From: Isotricha intestinalis
Taxonomy: Eukaryota > Ciliophora > Litostomatea > Vestibuliferida > Isotrichidae
Direction: 5' to 3'
Assembly: GCA_023807065.1 (NCBI GenBank)
Contig: JAJJLU010000461.1
Span: 1 to 40,620 of the forward strand
DNA: 40,620 bases
Position 1 is the stretch's first letter. Each line of letters opens with the position of its first letter. Made by a program: the position numbers and the translations under genes. Under the pieces are notes generated by a model, which saw only the letters and a list, made by a program, of their open reading frames with translations, did not search any database and was not told where the DNA came from. Positions 32,784 through 40,620 of the stretch are shown here, piece after piece.

Positions 32784-33956
32784 ATGGGTTGTTCTTCTTC
32801 TTCAACAAATGATAAATTATTAAAATTTCCTCCTAGTATAAACGGAATAAAAATATATCCAATAGAAAATCAAAGACAAAATTATTTTTCAAATCAAGAA
32901 AAATATTCTTCAATTTTATTAAACAATGAAATAAATAAATATATAAATGAATCATTTCAAAAAGTTAGATTATATACATTTATAGATAACACTTATGAAA
33001 AATTTTATAAAGAATTTGAAAAACAAAAAATGTCAAAAACAGATTTAAGAGATTGTATATTATTAAAAGTTCTTGAAAATTTATGTGAAGATGCTTTTGA
33101 TTATAAACCAATAAATTTTCAAAATTTAATAATTGAAATATTTGAAAATACAGAAATAGAAAATTTTACAGTTTCAAAAGAAGATATAATAAATAATTTT
33201 TCATTAACTTCAAGAAGATATTTTCCTCAAATTCAAAAATATATGTTTTTAAAATTAATAGAAAATACATCAGAAGAAAATGAAATATCAAAAATAAATA
33301 ATGGTCAAGGTTTAATGAAATTTGCATTTGAAAATATTAAATTTAATCCTAAATTTCCAATTAATTTAATGACAATAGAATTAGATGAAAAAATGTTTTC
33401 TCATGATATTAATATAATAAATATTGCTGAAAGTATTAATATAAGAGATACTTTAAATGGAATTTGTTTATATTTTAATTCTCATGGAAATAATAATTTT
33501 GAAATTAAAAGTTTATCTAAATATATTTTTGAAGCTATTATTTCTAATAAAAATATTTCTGCTTTAAGTATTGTTGGTAATGAATATAATCCTTGTTATT
33601 TTTTAAATGAAGAAATTAAAAAAGCTTTCTTAAATTGTCTTAAAAATGATCAATTATTTGCTTTTTGTATTTCAAAAATTAAATTCGATGATAATGATAT
33701 TAAAACTTTAATTAATACTTTATTACTTCTTAAAAATTTGAAATTTGTTATTTTTGATTTTGAAAATATGAGTAATGAATTATTTTATTGGATTGTAAAT
33801 AATTATTTAAAAAAAAATAAAAAAATCTTAAGTTGCTTAATTTCAGGAGGAAGTCTTGAGATTCAGAATGAAAATATAGAAAATGATATTAAAAAATCAA
33901 ATGATAATTTTAAATATTTTGCTTATGCGAAATATTTCAATATTTTCGCAGATTAA
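32784..33956 (+). CDS. N-acylated, leucine-rich-repeat-like protein, unknown
   Basis: A 390-residue protein. MGCSSSS has Gly2 and Ser6 for N-myristoylation and Cys3 for palmitoylation, so it is probably membrane-anchored. Residues about 60-190 are helical (LRDCILLKVLENLCEDAFDY, SKEDIINNFSLTSRRYFPQI). From about 225 to 375 there are repeats with the alternating strand-helix look of ribonuclease-inhibitor-type LRRs: ISALSIVGNEYNPCYF, LFAFCISKIKFDDNDIKTLI, LKFVIFDFENMSNELFYWIV and ILSCLISGGSL. No enzymatic motif is visible. It follows the kinase gene by 214 bases on the same strand. A membrane-linked scaffold is the simplest guess. Start is clear; function unknown. Confidence 0.78.
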   Translation: MGCSSSSTNDKLLKFPPSINGIKIYPIENQRQNYFSNQEKYSSILLNNEINKYINESFQKVRLYTFIDNTYEKFYKEFEKQKMSKTDLRDCILLKVLENLCEDAFDYKPINFQNLIIEIFENTEIENFTVSKEDIINNFSLTSRRYFPQIQKYMFLKLIENTSEENEISKINNGQGLMKFAFENIKFNPKFPINLMTIELDEKMFSHDINIINIAESINIRDTLNGICLYFNSHGNNNFEIKSLSKYIFEAIISNKNISALSIVGNEYNPCYFLNEEIKKAFLNCLKNDQLFAFCISKIKFDDNDIKTLINTLLLLKNLKFVIFDFENMSNELFYWIVNNYLKKNKKILSCLISGGSLEIQNENIENDIKKSNDNFKYFAYAKYFNIFAD

Positions 33957-34085
33957 AAACAAAGAATTTTTTAAATATAAAAATTTTTAATTCTATTTTC
34001 TAAGTTTATGAATTGTTTTATAAAAATATCATTTTTTAAATAATTATTCAAAAAAGAATATAAACTTTAATTTTAAATAATATTT

Positions 34086-35747
34086 TTAACTCCAAATTTT
34101 AATAGTACAATCCATACTACCACAAGAAGCAATTTTATTCATTCCATAAATATTAATACATTTTAAATCATATATAGTCCAAGAATGAACCATTTTTTTC
34201 GTAGAAACAATTTCTAAATTAATATTTTCATTTAATTTAAATTGAATAAAATTATAACTTGGGAAATTATCAATAGGATAAGTCACTCCTGCTAATAATG
34301 TTTTATCAGGTAAAATAATTAAACTTTCAATACCACAATTATCTATATTTGCAACATTAATAATTTCCATTTTTGAAATATTAATTAAAAATAATTTTTC
34401 TGTTGAACCAACACATAAAATATTATCATTTATCATTTGTAAATTATTATATAATCTTGTTGGTATATCTTTTATTTCTTTAATAAGAGAAAAATTATCA
34501 ATATTATAAAATTGAAGAGTTCTTAAACCAATATGGGCAACTAATAATTTTGGACTTACTTGTAATATTCCATATATATTTTTTCCTATTTTTATATTTC
34601 TATAATAATCATATTTTCCAATATTATTTTTTCTCCAAATATCTATATTTTCACAATCTGAAGAAAGAAGAAAAATATTTTTTATTTCTATTAATTTATA
34701 TATTGAAGAATTTCTTCCTATTTTTTGTATTTCTTCATATGATTTATTATCATAATTTAATTTTGTTATTACTATAAATTTATCTAATGAACATGATGCT
34801 ATGAAACCACTTGAAAGTTCTAATAAACAATTTATATTTTTTTTATGAACACTAACTTCAATTAATAATTTAAAACTTAATGGTTCATATACTTTTATTA
34901 AACCAGATTTATATCCTATTAATAATAAACCATTTAATAATTGAATAAAACAATAATTATAATTTTTTGATGTGATTATTTTTTCTTCATTATATTCTTC
35001 TATTAATTCTTTTTGGTCAAAATTATTATTATTATTAATATTATTCACTTCATTCATTGTTACATTTGATTCTTCTTTTTCTTTTTTATTTTCTTTTATT
35101 ATATTTGTTAAATTTTCTAAATTTTGGGTTAAGTTTTGCATATTATATTCAATTTCATCTAATTTTTTATTTGATTCTTCATATTTTACCATTAAACTTT
35201 CATTTACTTTTATTATATTTAAAATTTTTTTATTTAAATCAATATGATTTAAAGCTATTTTTTTCATTTGTTTATCAATTGAAGAAATTGTACCATCTCC
35301 TTTAAAAGTCTCTTCTTCTTCAACATCAATGATTTTTTTATTTAAATTAAAAGAAATAAAATCAGTTTTTTTTAAATATGTAATAGTAAAAGTTATTTTC
35401 ATATAATTCGGTTTATTTTCATAAAAAGTAATTTTTGTTGTATTAATAAATTCATTTAAAGCTTCAATAACTTCTTCTATTGTTTCAGCACCTTTTAAAT
35501 ATTTATGTTTTTTTTTAACATCTGTAAATGTTATATTTGATAAATAAATATTATTTTTATCATCTGTTTGAATACAAGATATTTCTATTGAGTTTGTTAA
35601 TGATTTTAATGTTAGTAAATATTCTTTTTGATTTAAATCATATAATTTATGGTTTATTATATCTAATTTTGAATCTTCTGATTCTTCTTCTTTTTTATCT
35701 TCTCTTTCTTTTAATTTTTTTTCTTCTTTTAATTCTGAATCAATCAT
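34086..35747 (-). CDS. WD40 protein with N-terminal protist-type domain and coiled coil
   Basis: A 553-residue protein in three parts. After an acidic, Lys/Glu-rich start, residues about 36-135 form a beta-rich domain (LYDLNQKEYLLTLKSLTNSI, FTDVKKKHKYLKGAETIEEV, IEALNEFINTTKITFYE) of a type I associate with many ciliate and other protist WD40 proteins; its function is not known to me. Residues about 155-225 form a coiled coil (KILNIIKVNESLMVKYEESN and further heptads). Residues about 245-553 make one WD40 propeller, ending with a classic final blade, NKIASCGSMDCTIKIWS. Blades are mostly degenerate. It is probably a scaffold protein. It runs tail to tail with the LRR-like gene, 129 bases apart. 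Confidence 0.8.
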   Translation of the reverse strand: MIDSELKEEKKLKEREDKKEEESEDSKLDIINHKLYDLNQKEYLLTLKSLTNSIEISCIQTDDKNNIYLSNITFTDVKKKHKYLKGAETIEEVIEALNEFINTTKITFYENKPNYMKITFTITYLKKTDFISFNLNKKIIDVEEEETFKGDGTISSIDKQMKKIALNHIDLNKKILNIIKVNESLMVKYEESNKKLDEIEYNMQNLTQNLENLTNIIKENKKEKEESNVTMNEVNNINNNNNFDQKELIEEYNEEKIITSKNYNYCFIQLLNGLLLIGYKSGLIKVYEPLSFKLLIEVSVHKKNINCLLELSSGFIASCSLDKFIVITKLNYDNKSYEEIQKIGRNSSIYKLIEIKNIFLLSSDCENIDIWRKNNIGKYDYYRNIKIGKNIYGILQVSPKLLVAHIGLRTLQFYNIDNFSLIKEIKDIPTRLYNNLQMINDNILCVGSTEKLFLINISKMEIINVANIDNCGIESLIILPDKTLLAGVTYPIDNFPSYNFIQFKLNENINLEIVSTKKMVHSWTIYDLKCINIYGMNKIASCGSMDCTIKIWS

Positions 35748-36074
35748 TTTTAAATAGATTTTTAAAAAATAATAATATGAATTTTATTCATTAAAAAGAA
35801 AAAAATAAAATTTTATAATTTAAATTCTTTTACTTCTAATGTTAAGATATTTTAAGTATATTATAATTATATTTATAAATAAAATATTATTTTTAGAAGG
35901 AAAAACATATTTACAAAAAATACTCTATTAAAATAAAAGATAAAGGATAATAAGGAAGAGTAATAATAATAATGAATAAAGGTATCCAAAGGAAAAAAAT
36001 TTTTAAAAAAAAATTGAAAATAATTTTAAATATTTCTTTAATATTAATACAATTCTTTTTTTTTTTTAAAACAG
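35748..36074. other. 327-base A/T spacer with no convincing gene
   Basis: It lies between two minus-strand genes and should hold the promoter of the WD40 gene and the 3' end of the RING-IBR gene. A plus-strand ORF of 36 codons (35972-36082), basic then hydrophobic, overlaps the end of the RING-IBR gene on the other strand; I treat it as chance. No RNA gene is recognised. Confidence 0.5.
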
Positions 36075-37493
36075 TCATTTGAATAGTCTTAAATTTAATA
36101 ATGGATTTATTTTCATGATAAATAATAGGTTTTTTTTTTGTCTATAAGGAATAATAAAATCAATAAAATTAAATAATAAAACAAATAAAAAAATAACAAA
36201 CATAATATAAGAAACAAAATATAAGCCAAAATTTTCCCATATTCCATTAAATCTTTTATGATTAAATTTATGTGAATTTTTATTTTTCCATAAAAAAATT
36301 CTATAATTTTTACAACATTTTTGACTAAGAGTATTAAAATGATCAGTATCAACAATTTTAAAACAAAACTTACAAATACTTTTAAAACAATTTAAACATT
36401 TTAAATGATTACTTAAAGTTTTTCCAAATAAACAAGGTAAATTACAACAAGGACAATAACATTCTCTATACATTGTATATAATAAATATTCATCATCGTT
36501 TTTTGTTATTGATAAAACATTATTTTTTGAATATTTTTGTAAAATTAAATTTAATTCTGTTCTTGAAATTTTTTTTCCATCCATTGTATTTAAAGTACTT
36601 GATTTTTTAGTTAATTTATTATATGAAGATATTGTTTGTTTTCCTCCTAATTGTAAATTTCTATTTTTATTATGTGTTTTATCATTATTTTCTCCTGTTA
36701 ATCTTTCATAATGAATTTTAGAAATAATGTTTTTTAAAAAATTTACTGATAATAATTTTTTCCCACATTGATAATAAGGACATTTTAAATTAAAATCACC
36801 CATTTCTATTAAATCTTCATAATAACTTTTTGCACAATTATAGCATAATGAATGATTACAATTTGATAATGTTATTAATTTATTTAAAGGCTTTAATAAA
36901 TCACATATATTACATATATTTTGAATTGGCAACATTTGCTTTTTTATTTTATTTAAATCATTATTTATTTCTATTTTCTTTTCTTTTTCTATATTATTTT
37001 GAATTGTATTTGTTATTTTTAATAAATTAAATTCATTCTTTTGATTATATGTTTTATTTCTTTTTTCAGAAGATAAAATTAAATTAGATTTAATTATTGT
37101 AGTTTTATTATTTTGATAAAATGTTTTTTTATTTTTATTAGATTCATCATCAACTGTATTAACTAATTGAATAAAAGAATCTTTATTTGAATTAGTTAAA
37201 TTACTATCATTTAAATCTTTTTGAGAATATAGAAATAAAATTGTTCTTTTAAATTTATTAAAATCCCAACTAGGATTTGAAAAATTTTCTAATTTATCAC
37301 TACATAAAGAAAATATTAATGTTTTTCCTCCTAATTCAATTAATATATTACTTGAACTTTTATCCGTTGTTTTTTTACAACCAGTTTTTCGAAAGTAAAA
37401 CATTACTTTACCATTATATGTATCTTTTTCATCAAATGTTTTTGATTTATGTCTTTTGAAATTTTTAGATATTTTTTCATTTATCATTAACAA
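36075..37493 (-). CDS. RING-IBR membrane protein, RBR-like but lacking RING2
   Basis: A 472-residue protein. Residues 1-110 may be a small beta domain (VMFYFRKTGC, LIELGGKTLIFSLCSDKL) and 110-185 are low complexity. Residues 194-243 form a RING1-type finger: CNIC, CNHSLCYNCAKSYYEDLIEM and CPYYQCGK. A Lys/Asn-rich insert follows (about 268-335), then an IBR-type finger at 345-394 (CYCPCC, KCLNCFKSICKFCF, DHF, KCC). A membrane helix at about 424-448 ends the domain part. RBR ligases need a third finger, RING2, with the catalytic cysteine; none is present after the IBR. The C-terminus is short and basic. So it may be a regulator, a RING-type adaptor or a truncated ligase. Ends with TGA. Confidence 0.72.
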   Translation of the reverse strand: MLMINEKISKNFKRHKSKTFDEKDTYNGKVMFYFRKTGCKKTTDKSSSNILIELGGKTLIFSLCSDKLENFSNPSWDFNKFKRTILFLYSQKDLNDSNLTNSNKDSFIQLVNTVDDESNKNKKTFYQNNKTTIIKSNLILSSEKRNKTYNQKNEFNLLKITNTIQNNIEKEKKIEINNDLNKIKKQMLPIQNICNICDLLKPLNKLITLSNCNHSLCYNCAKSYYEDLIEMGDFNLKCPYYQCGKKLLSVNFLKNIISKIHYERLTGENNDKTHNKNRNLQLGGKQTISSYNKLTKKSSTLNTMDGKKISRTELNLILQKYSKNNVLSITKNDDEYLLYTMYRECYCPCCNLPCLFGKTLSNHLKCLNCFKSICKFCFKIVDTDHFNTLSQKCCKNYRIFLWKNKNSHKFNHKRFNGIWENFGLYFVSYIMFVIFLFVLLFNFIDFIIPYRQKKNLLFIMKINPLLNLRLFK

Positions 37494-37698
37494 GTTTTAA
37501 CCTTATTTTAATAAATTTAAATTATTCTTAAAAATGTTCTATTTATTTTTAATTAAATGTATTATTTTTAAATTCAAGAAATTTTTATTTCTAATTTGGG
37601 AATTTTATTTTTTTAATTTAATAGGAAAAAAACTATTTGGAAATAATATAAAAAAATTTTTATAAAATAATATAGGAATAAAAAAGAAAAATATTGAA
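37494..37698. other. A/T spacer, no recognised feature
   Basis: Upstream of the RING-IBR gene start, so its promoter must be here. All plus frames are closed within a short distance, and no repeat or RNA is seen. Confidence 0.4.
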
Positions 37699-37875
37699 TT
37701 ATATTTTGAATATTCTATTTTTGCTTTGGAATAAAATGATAATGAAGAATACATAAAATATGTAAACACCAAATACAAAAAATTTTTTTAAATGTTTTTT
37801 TATATTATCTAATATAATATTTAAATATTTGTTTAAATAATTTTTTTTTTCTTTTGTATTTTTAATTGTAATCAT
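37699..37875 (-). CDS. possible 58-residue single-helix membrane protein
   Basis: A short open frame with an ATG at 37875. The first 35 residues are basic (ITIKNTKEKKNYLNKYLN), then a hydrophobic stretch (FFVFGVYIFYVFFIIILF) and a short basic tail (QSKNRIFKI). This is the layout of a small tail-anchored protein. It sits in a region of decayed genes, just downstream of the PWWP relic on the same strand, so it could instead be the end of that gene or a chance frame. No family is recognised. Confidence 0.3.
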   Translation of the reverse strand: MITIKNTKEKKNYLNKYLNIILDNIKKHLKKFFVFGVYIFYVFFIIILFQSKNRIFKI

Positions 37876-37937
37876 TATTTCTTTTTCTTCTTTATTATAT
37901 TTTTACCTTGTAATTAAAAAGAAAAATTTTAATTAAA

Positions 37938-38561
37938 TTATCTTATTGTTTTCTTATAATTTTTATATTTATAATTTCCTAAAAATTCGAAAAAATTAAT
38001 AATAACATTAGTATATTTATTTTCATTAATGATTTTGTCATCGATTTCATTATTTAAAGACTTTGAAGAATTTTCATAAAGAAAATCAAAAATATTTTAT
38101 GAAAGATTATTATTATTACTATTAAAAGTATCAGAAATATTATATTGATAATATATGTTAAATCCAAGGAACAAATTTGTTTCTTTCATTTTCAGTGGTT
38201 TGTTCAATTAATTCATTTGCTTGAAAAATAGATTATTTTAATTTAATATTTTGAATTTTAAAAGTATTATTAAATTTTTTCTTATATTTATCAATATATA
38301 TTCCTTGAAAAATTCAATAAATTTCATCACCAAAAAATTTAATTTTCTTTTTTTATTTAGTGAATAATATTTTTTTGAAACTATTTAAATATATTATATT
38401 TATATAACATTCCAAGGCCACCAAGGATAAACTTTTATTTTTGTAGAAATTATTTCTCCTATAAGAAATTTTATATTATTTATCTTAGATTTCCATTGAA
38501 AAATATTATTTTTATTAATCTGATAAAAAGGACAAACAATAAGATAATTTTTTTTTGTTAT
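37938..38561 (-). pseudogene. decayed PWWP-domain gene
   Basis: On the minus strand, coding-like pieces in shifting frames make one PWWP-type sequence. Piece A (38561-38403) reads FLIGEIISTKIKVYPWWPWN, close to the PWWP-domain start (Gx-[IV]-x-TK-x-K-x-YPWWP). Piece B, in another frame (38400-38161), reads KKKIKFFGDEIY, then a TGA, then IFQGIYIDKYKKKFNNTFKI, a TAA, and SIFQANELIEQTTENERNKF. FFGDE is the second PWWP signature. Piece C, shifted again (38159-37938), reads YQYNISDTFNSNNNN, a TAA, and NIFDFLYENSSKSLNNEIDD on to IR and a stop. PWWP domains bind methylated histone tails and DNA. Two frameshifts and several stops of two kinds argue for decay, not introns or a changed code. Confidence 0.6.
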
Positions 38562-38709
38562 TTATTCAATAAAAAAGATAGAAAATTTTAACAACTTAAC
38601 TATTTATCAATAAAATTGTATTTTATTTTAAAAACTATTGAATTTCTCAGAGATAATTTTCTGATTTAATTATTAATAATAATATATCATTTTTATAAAC
38701 ACTTAAAAA
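38562..38709. other. A/T spacer between two divergent relics, no feature seen
   Basis: It would contain the former start of the PWWP gene and the promoter of the ESCRT-like relic. The lead-in to piece A has no clear ATG in frame, so the start of the PWWP gene is lost or lies in a short upstream exon that I cannot place. Confidence 0.3.
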
Positions 38710-39117
38710 ATGAATAAAAGTTAAAAACAAAAAATAATAAAAATTAGAAGAAAAACAAAATATAGAAAATCAATGAAAAATAAAAAATTTAGAAAAAAAA
38801 ATTGAGAAAGAAATTAAGAAAATTAAATTAATAAGAGAAAAAGCAAAAGAAAAATTAAGAAATAAAGATAAAGAAGGTGTAAAAAAATTAGTGTTAATGA
38901 GATAAATAAAATTTAACAAAAAAAATATTAAGAAAAGAGAAATTATATTAAAGGAAATTGAAAAAAAATTTGAAGATGAAAAATATGAAAAATTTGAAAA
39001 TGAAATTTAGTATATAATAATAAAATAAAAGATTTTTTTATTAAATTTAATTTCAATGAAATAAATGAAATTGAAAAATTCTTATTTAAATTAGAAGAAG
39101 AAATTAAAAAAGAATAA
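38710..39117 (+). pseudogene. probable decayed ESCRT-III (Vps20/CHMP6-like) gene
   Basis: An ATG at 38710 with a 28-base GT-AG candidate intron (38720-38747) opens the frame MNKKEKQNIENQ, then a TGA, KIKNLEKKIEKEIKKIKLIR, EKAKEKLRNKDKEGVKKLVL, MR, a TAA (38903-38905), IKFNKKNIKKREIILKEIEK and KFEDEKYEKFENEI, then a TAG. This matches the ESCRT-III helix 1-2 pattern (QRDKLxxYxKKIE... Ax.LLKxGxKxxAxxLxxKKxxxExxIxK...). In another frame, NEINEIEKFLFKLEEEIKKE before a TAA (39115-39117) would fit the C-terminal helix. ESCRT-III proteins polymerise to cut membrane necks. The region is Lys/Glu-rich, so a chance resemblance to a coiled coil is possible. Three stops and a frameshift indicate decay. Confidence 0.45.
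38720..38747 (+). other. candidate 28-base intron in the ESCRT-like relic
   Basis: It begins GTTAAAAACA and ends AAAATTAG. Removing it takes the ATG at 38710 into the frame of the downstream coding-like segment in phase 1, after codon 3, the same 5' position as in intact genes here. Confidence 0.4.
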
Positions 39118-39245
39118 AATTTATAATTAATTATATTTTCCTTTTATATTATACATAATTTAATAATAAAAATAATTATTTTTTTATTTTTGTTTTTGAT
39201 TATTTATATTTTAATAATTTAACATTTTTTTATATATTTTATAAA

Positions 39246-40444
39246 ATGAATAAATATCAAAGTGAAAGTATATTTTTTATTTTAATATTTACTTGTTATT
39301 TATATTTTTAGATTTGGATTTTGAAATTCAAGGAAATAAAATTTTTACTTTTCATAATAGTGAAAATAATTCTTCAGAAAAAAAGAAAGGAAAAAAAATT
39401 GAATTTGATTTTTCAAATTTTACTTCAATTAAAAAAGGAAATTTATTTGATATAAAAACAGAAAGAAATAAAAATAAAAATTTATCACAATATCTTACCA
39501 TAAATGAATTAAATTTAAATACTAACAATTCTCAAATTTCTTCAAATTCAACTTTTTATAATTCAACTAATAAATTAAGTGAAAAAAATGAAATTTCTCA
39601 ATTTCAATTATATCAAAATCAACAAAATGAAAATAAATTAAATATTAGTGATTATTTAGATGATAATTATATTTCAGATTATGATAATTATATTATCCCT
39701 TATGAACAAAAAGAAAAATGTAGTTATTCTAATATTTCTAATATTTTAGTTAATGAAAAAGATAAAGAAAATTTAAAAGATATTTCTTTACATAAAAATA
39801 AAGGAACTCCATTTATTATTCAATATATTAATAAGAAAAAAGAAAAATATAAAGTTTATAATAATAAAATTTCAATTAAAGAAAAAGAAATTAAATATAA
39901 AAAAAAATGTGAGAGTTATACTGATAATTCTTTAGTTAAAAATGGAAATAAAATGTTAAAATCAAATCAAAGTTATAATTTAATTAAATCTAGAAATAAA
40001 AAGTGTTCAATTGAAAAAAGTAAATCTTTAAATAAAGATAAATTACAAAAAGAAATATGTAATTTAAAAGAAAAAATAAATAAATTAACAATGAATGAAT
40101 TAAATAATAAAAAAGAATTAGAAAAAATAAAAGAAATAAATAATAAAAAAATATTTGACACATCGAAAAATTTAAATTTACTTTTGGTAAATAATAATAA
40201 AGATAATCATATAATTTATGAAAAATGTTTTGAACAATATCCAGAGATAAAAGTATTAATATATTTATTAATTAATAAATTTAATAAGGAACATGAATCG
40301 AAATTATTACTTGAAGAAAAATTAGTTGAATTATTATCAAATAATATGAAAACAATTAATAATTTAGAAAAACAAATAAATTATTTTAAAACAATAAATG
40401 AAAACGAAAATAAAGAAAATTCTATTAAATTATCAAAAAAATAA
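39246..40444 (+). CDS. coiled-coil protein next to the telomere; 44-base intron
   Basis: The open frame lacks an ATG near its start; the real start is the ATG at 39246. Exon 1 (39246-39267) encodes MNKYQSE plus one base, a 44-base GT-AG intron follows (39268-39311), and exon 2 (39312-40444) continues NLDFEIQGNKIFTF, for 384 residues. The first 130 residues are Asn/Ser-rich. Around 135-200 there is a Lys-rich middle (KEKYKVYNNKISIKEKEIKY). About 240-280 and 325-375 are coiled-coil stretches (KEICNLKEKINKLTMNELNN, LEEKLVELLSNNMKTINNLE). No catalytic motif is seen. It is the last gene on the chromosome, about 150 bases from the telomere repeats, and it is intact although the genes inside of it are decayed. 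Function unknown. Confidence 0.8.
39268..39311 (+). other. 44-base intron
   Basis: It begins GTATATTTTTTATTTTAA and ends TATATTTTTAG, with a T-rich stretch before the acceptor. It splits an Asn codon in phase 1 (A|AT). Without removal the ATG frame meets a stop inside it. Confidence 0.88.
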
Positions 40445-40596
40445 AAAAATCATACTTTTATAAATAATTAATTAACAAATTAAATATTATTTTTTTTATT
40501 TCAAAAATATAATTTTTATTTAATTATTAAAATAAAAATTTATTGATTGTTTTAAAAAGTTAAAATGAAAAAAATTTTTATAAAAACTTAAAATAT
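40445..40596. other. subtelomeric spacer
   Basis: This is 152 bases of A/T sequence between the last stop codon and the telomere repeats. No other repeat or gene is visible, so the gene-to-telomere distance is very short. Confidence 0.6.
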
Positions 40597-40620
40597 GGGG
40601 ATTGGGGATTGGGGATTGGG
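40597..40620 (+). repeat. telomere repeats GGGGATT (three and a bit copies)
   Basis: Three GGGGATT copies plus GGG end the window. The G-rich strand runs 5' to 3' to the end, as on a true chromosome end. The repeat differs from Tetrahymena (GGGGTT) and hypotrich (GGGGTTTT) telomeres but has the ciliate-like G4 block. The array is cut off by the window. Confidence 0.9.

Noticed and set aside
35972..36082. 36-residue plus-strand ORF, basic then hydrophobic.
   Set aside because: It overlaps the 3' end of the RING-IBR gene and consists mostly of A-runs and T-runs; likely chance.
37938..39117. TAA and TGA read as sense codons in the subtelomeric region.
   Set aside because: Frameshifts also occur there, both TAA and TGA interrupt, and intact genes use all three as stops. 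Decay explains it better.
1..40620. tRNA, rRNA, CRISPR arrays, insertion sequences and transposase genes.
   Set aside because: I saw no cloverleaf-like GC-richer stretch, no regular direct repeats with spacers, and no transposase or reverse-transcriptase motifs on either strand.

Overview
The window is nuclear DNA of a very AT-rich eukaryotic microbe, most likely a ciliate, and it ends at a chromosome end. The last 24 bases (40597-40620) are three copies of GGGGATT plus GGG. The G-rich strand points outward, as a telomere should, and the nearest gene stops about 150 bases away. Genes are packed on both strands with short spacers (about 80-420 bases). All three stop codons end genes (by my reading TAA about 15 times, TGA 3, TAG 1), so the code looks standard. 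Introns are rare and tiny (22-44 bases) and mostly sit just after the start codon. AT richness, G4-type telomere, tiny introns and a standard code together suggest a ciliate macronuclear chromosome. A litostome (for example a rumen ciliate) is my best guess, but this is inference.

Layout. 1-480: the 3' part or remains of an unrecognised gene. 616-3146: a SWI3/SMARCC chromatin-remodelling subunit (-) diverging from a four-helix membrane protein (+). 3299-18179: four minus-strand genes: VPS13 lipid-transfer protein, an unknown basic protein, a WDR62/MAPKBP1-type WD40 protein and an unknown basic cytoskeletal-looking protein. 18274-23090: three plus-strand genes: coiled-coil protein, HECT ubiquitin ligase, HEAT-repeat phosphatase regulator. 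23270-26509: a small acylated protein (-), eEF1B-gamma (+) and dolichol kinase (+), each with a tiny intron. 26754-33956: DHHC palmitoyltransferase (-), importin-alpha-like protein (+), a cGMP-dependent-kinase-like gene broken by one in-frame TAA (+), and an N-acylated LRR-like protein (+). 34086-37493: a WD40 protein and a RING-IBR membrane protein (both -). 37500-39120: a subtelomeric graveyard with a decayed PWWP-domain gene (-) and a probable decayed ESCRT-III gene (+). 39246-40444: a coiled-coil gene with a 44-base intron, then the telomere.

The genes are ordinary eukaryotic housekeeping and signalling genes and do not form an operon-like system. Links between them are thematic: three or four N-termini look acylated and a palmitoyltransferase lies among them, and there are two ubiquitin-ligase-type genes. 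I found no convincing wholly new biological system. The items most worth checking are the in-frame TAA in the kinase gene, the subtelomeric relics, the tiny introns that hide or reshape gene 5' ends, and the truncated DHHC and RBR proteins.
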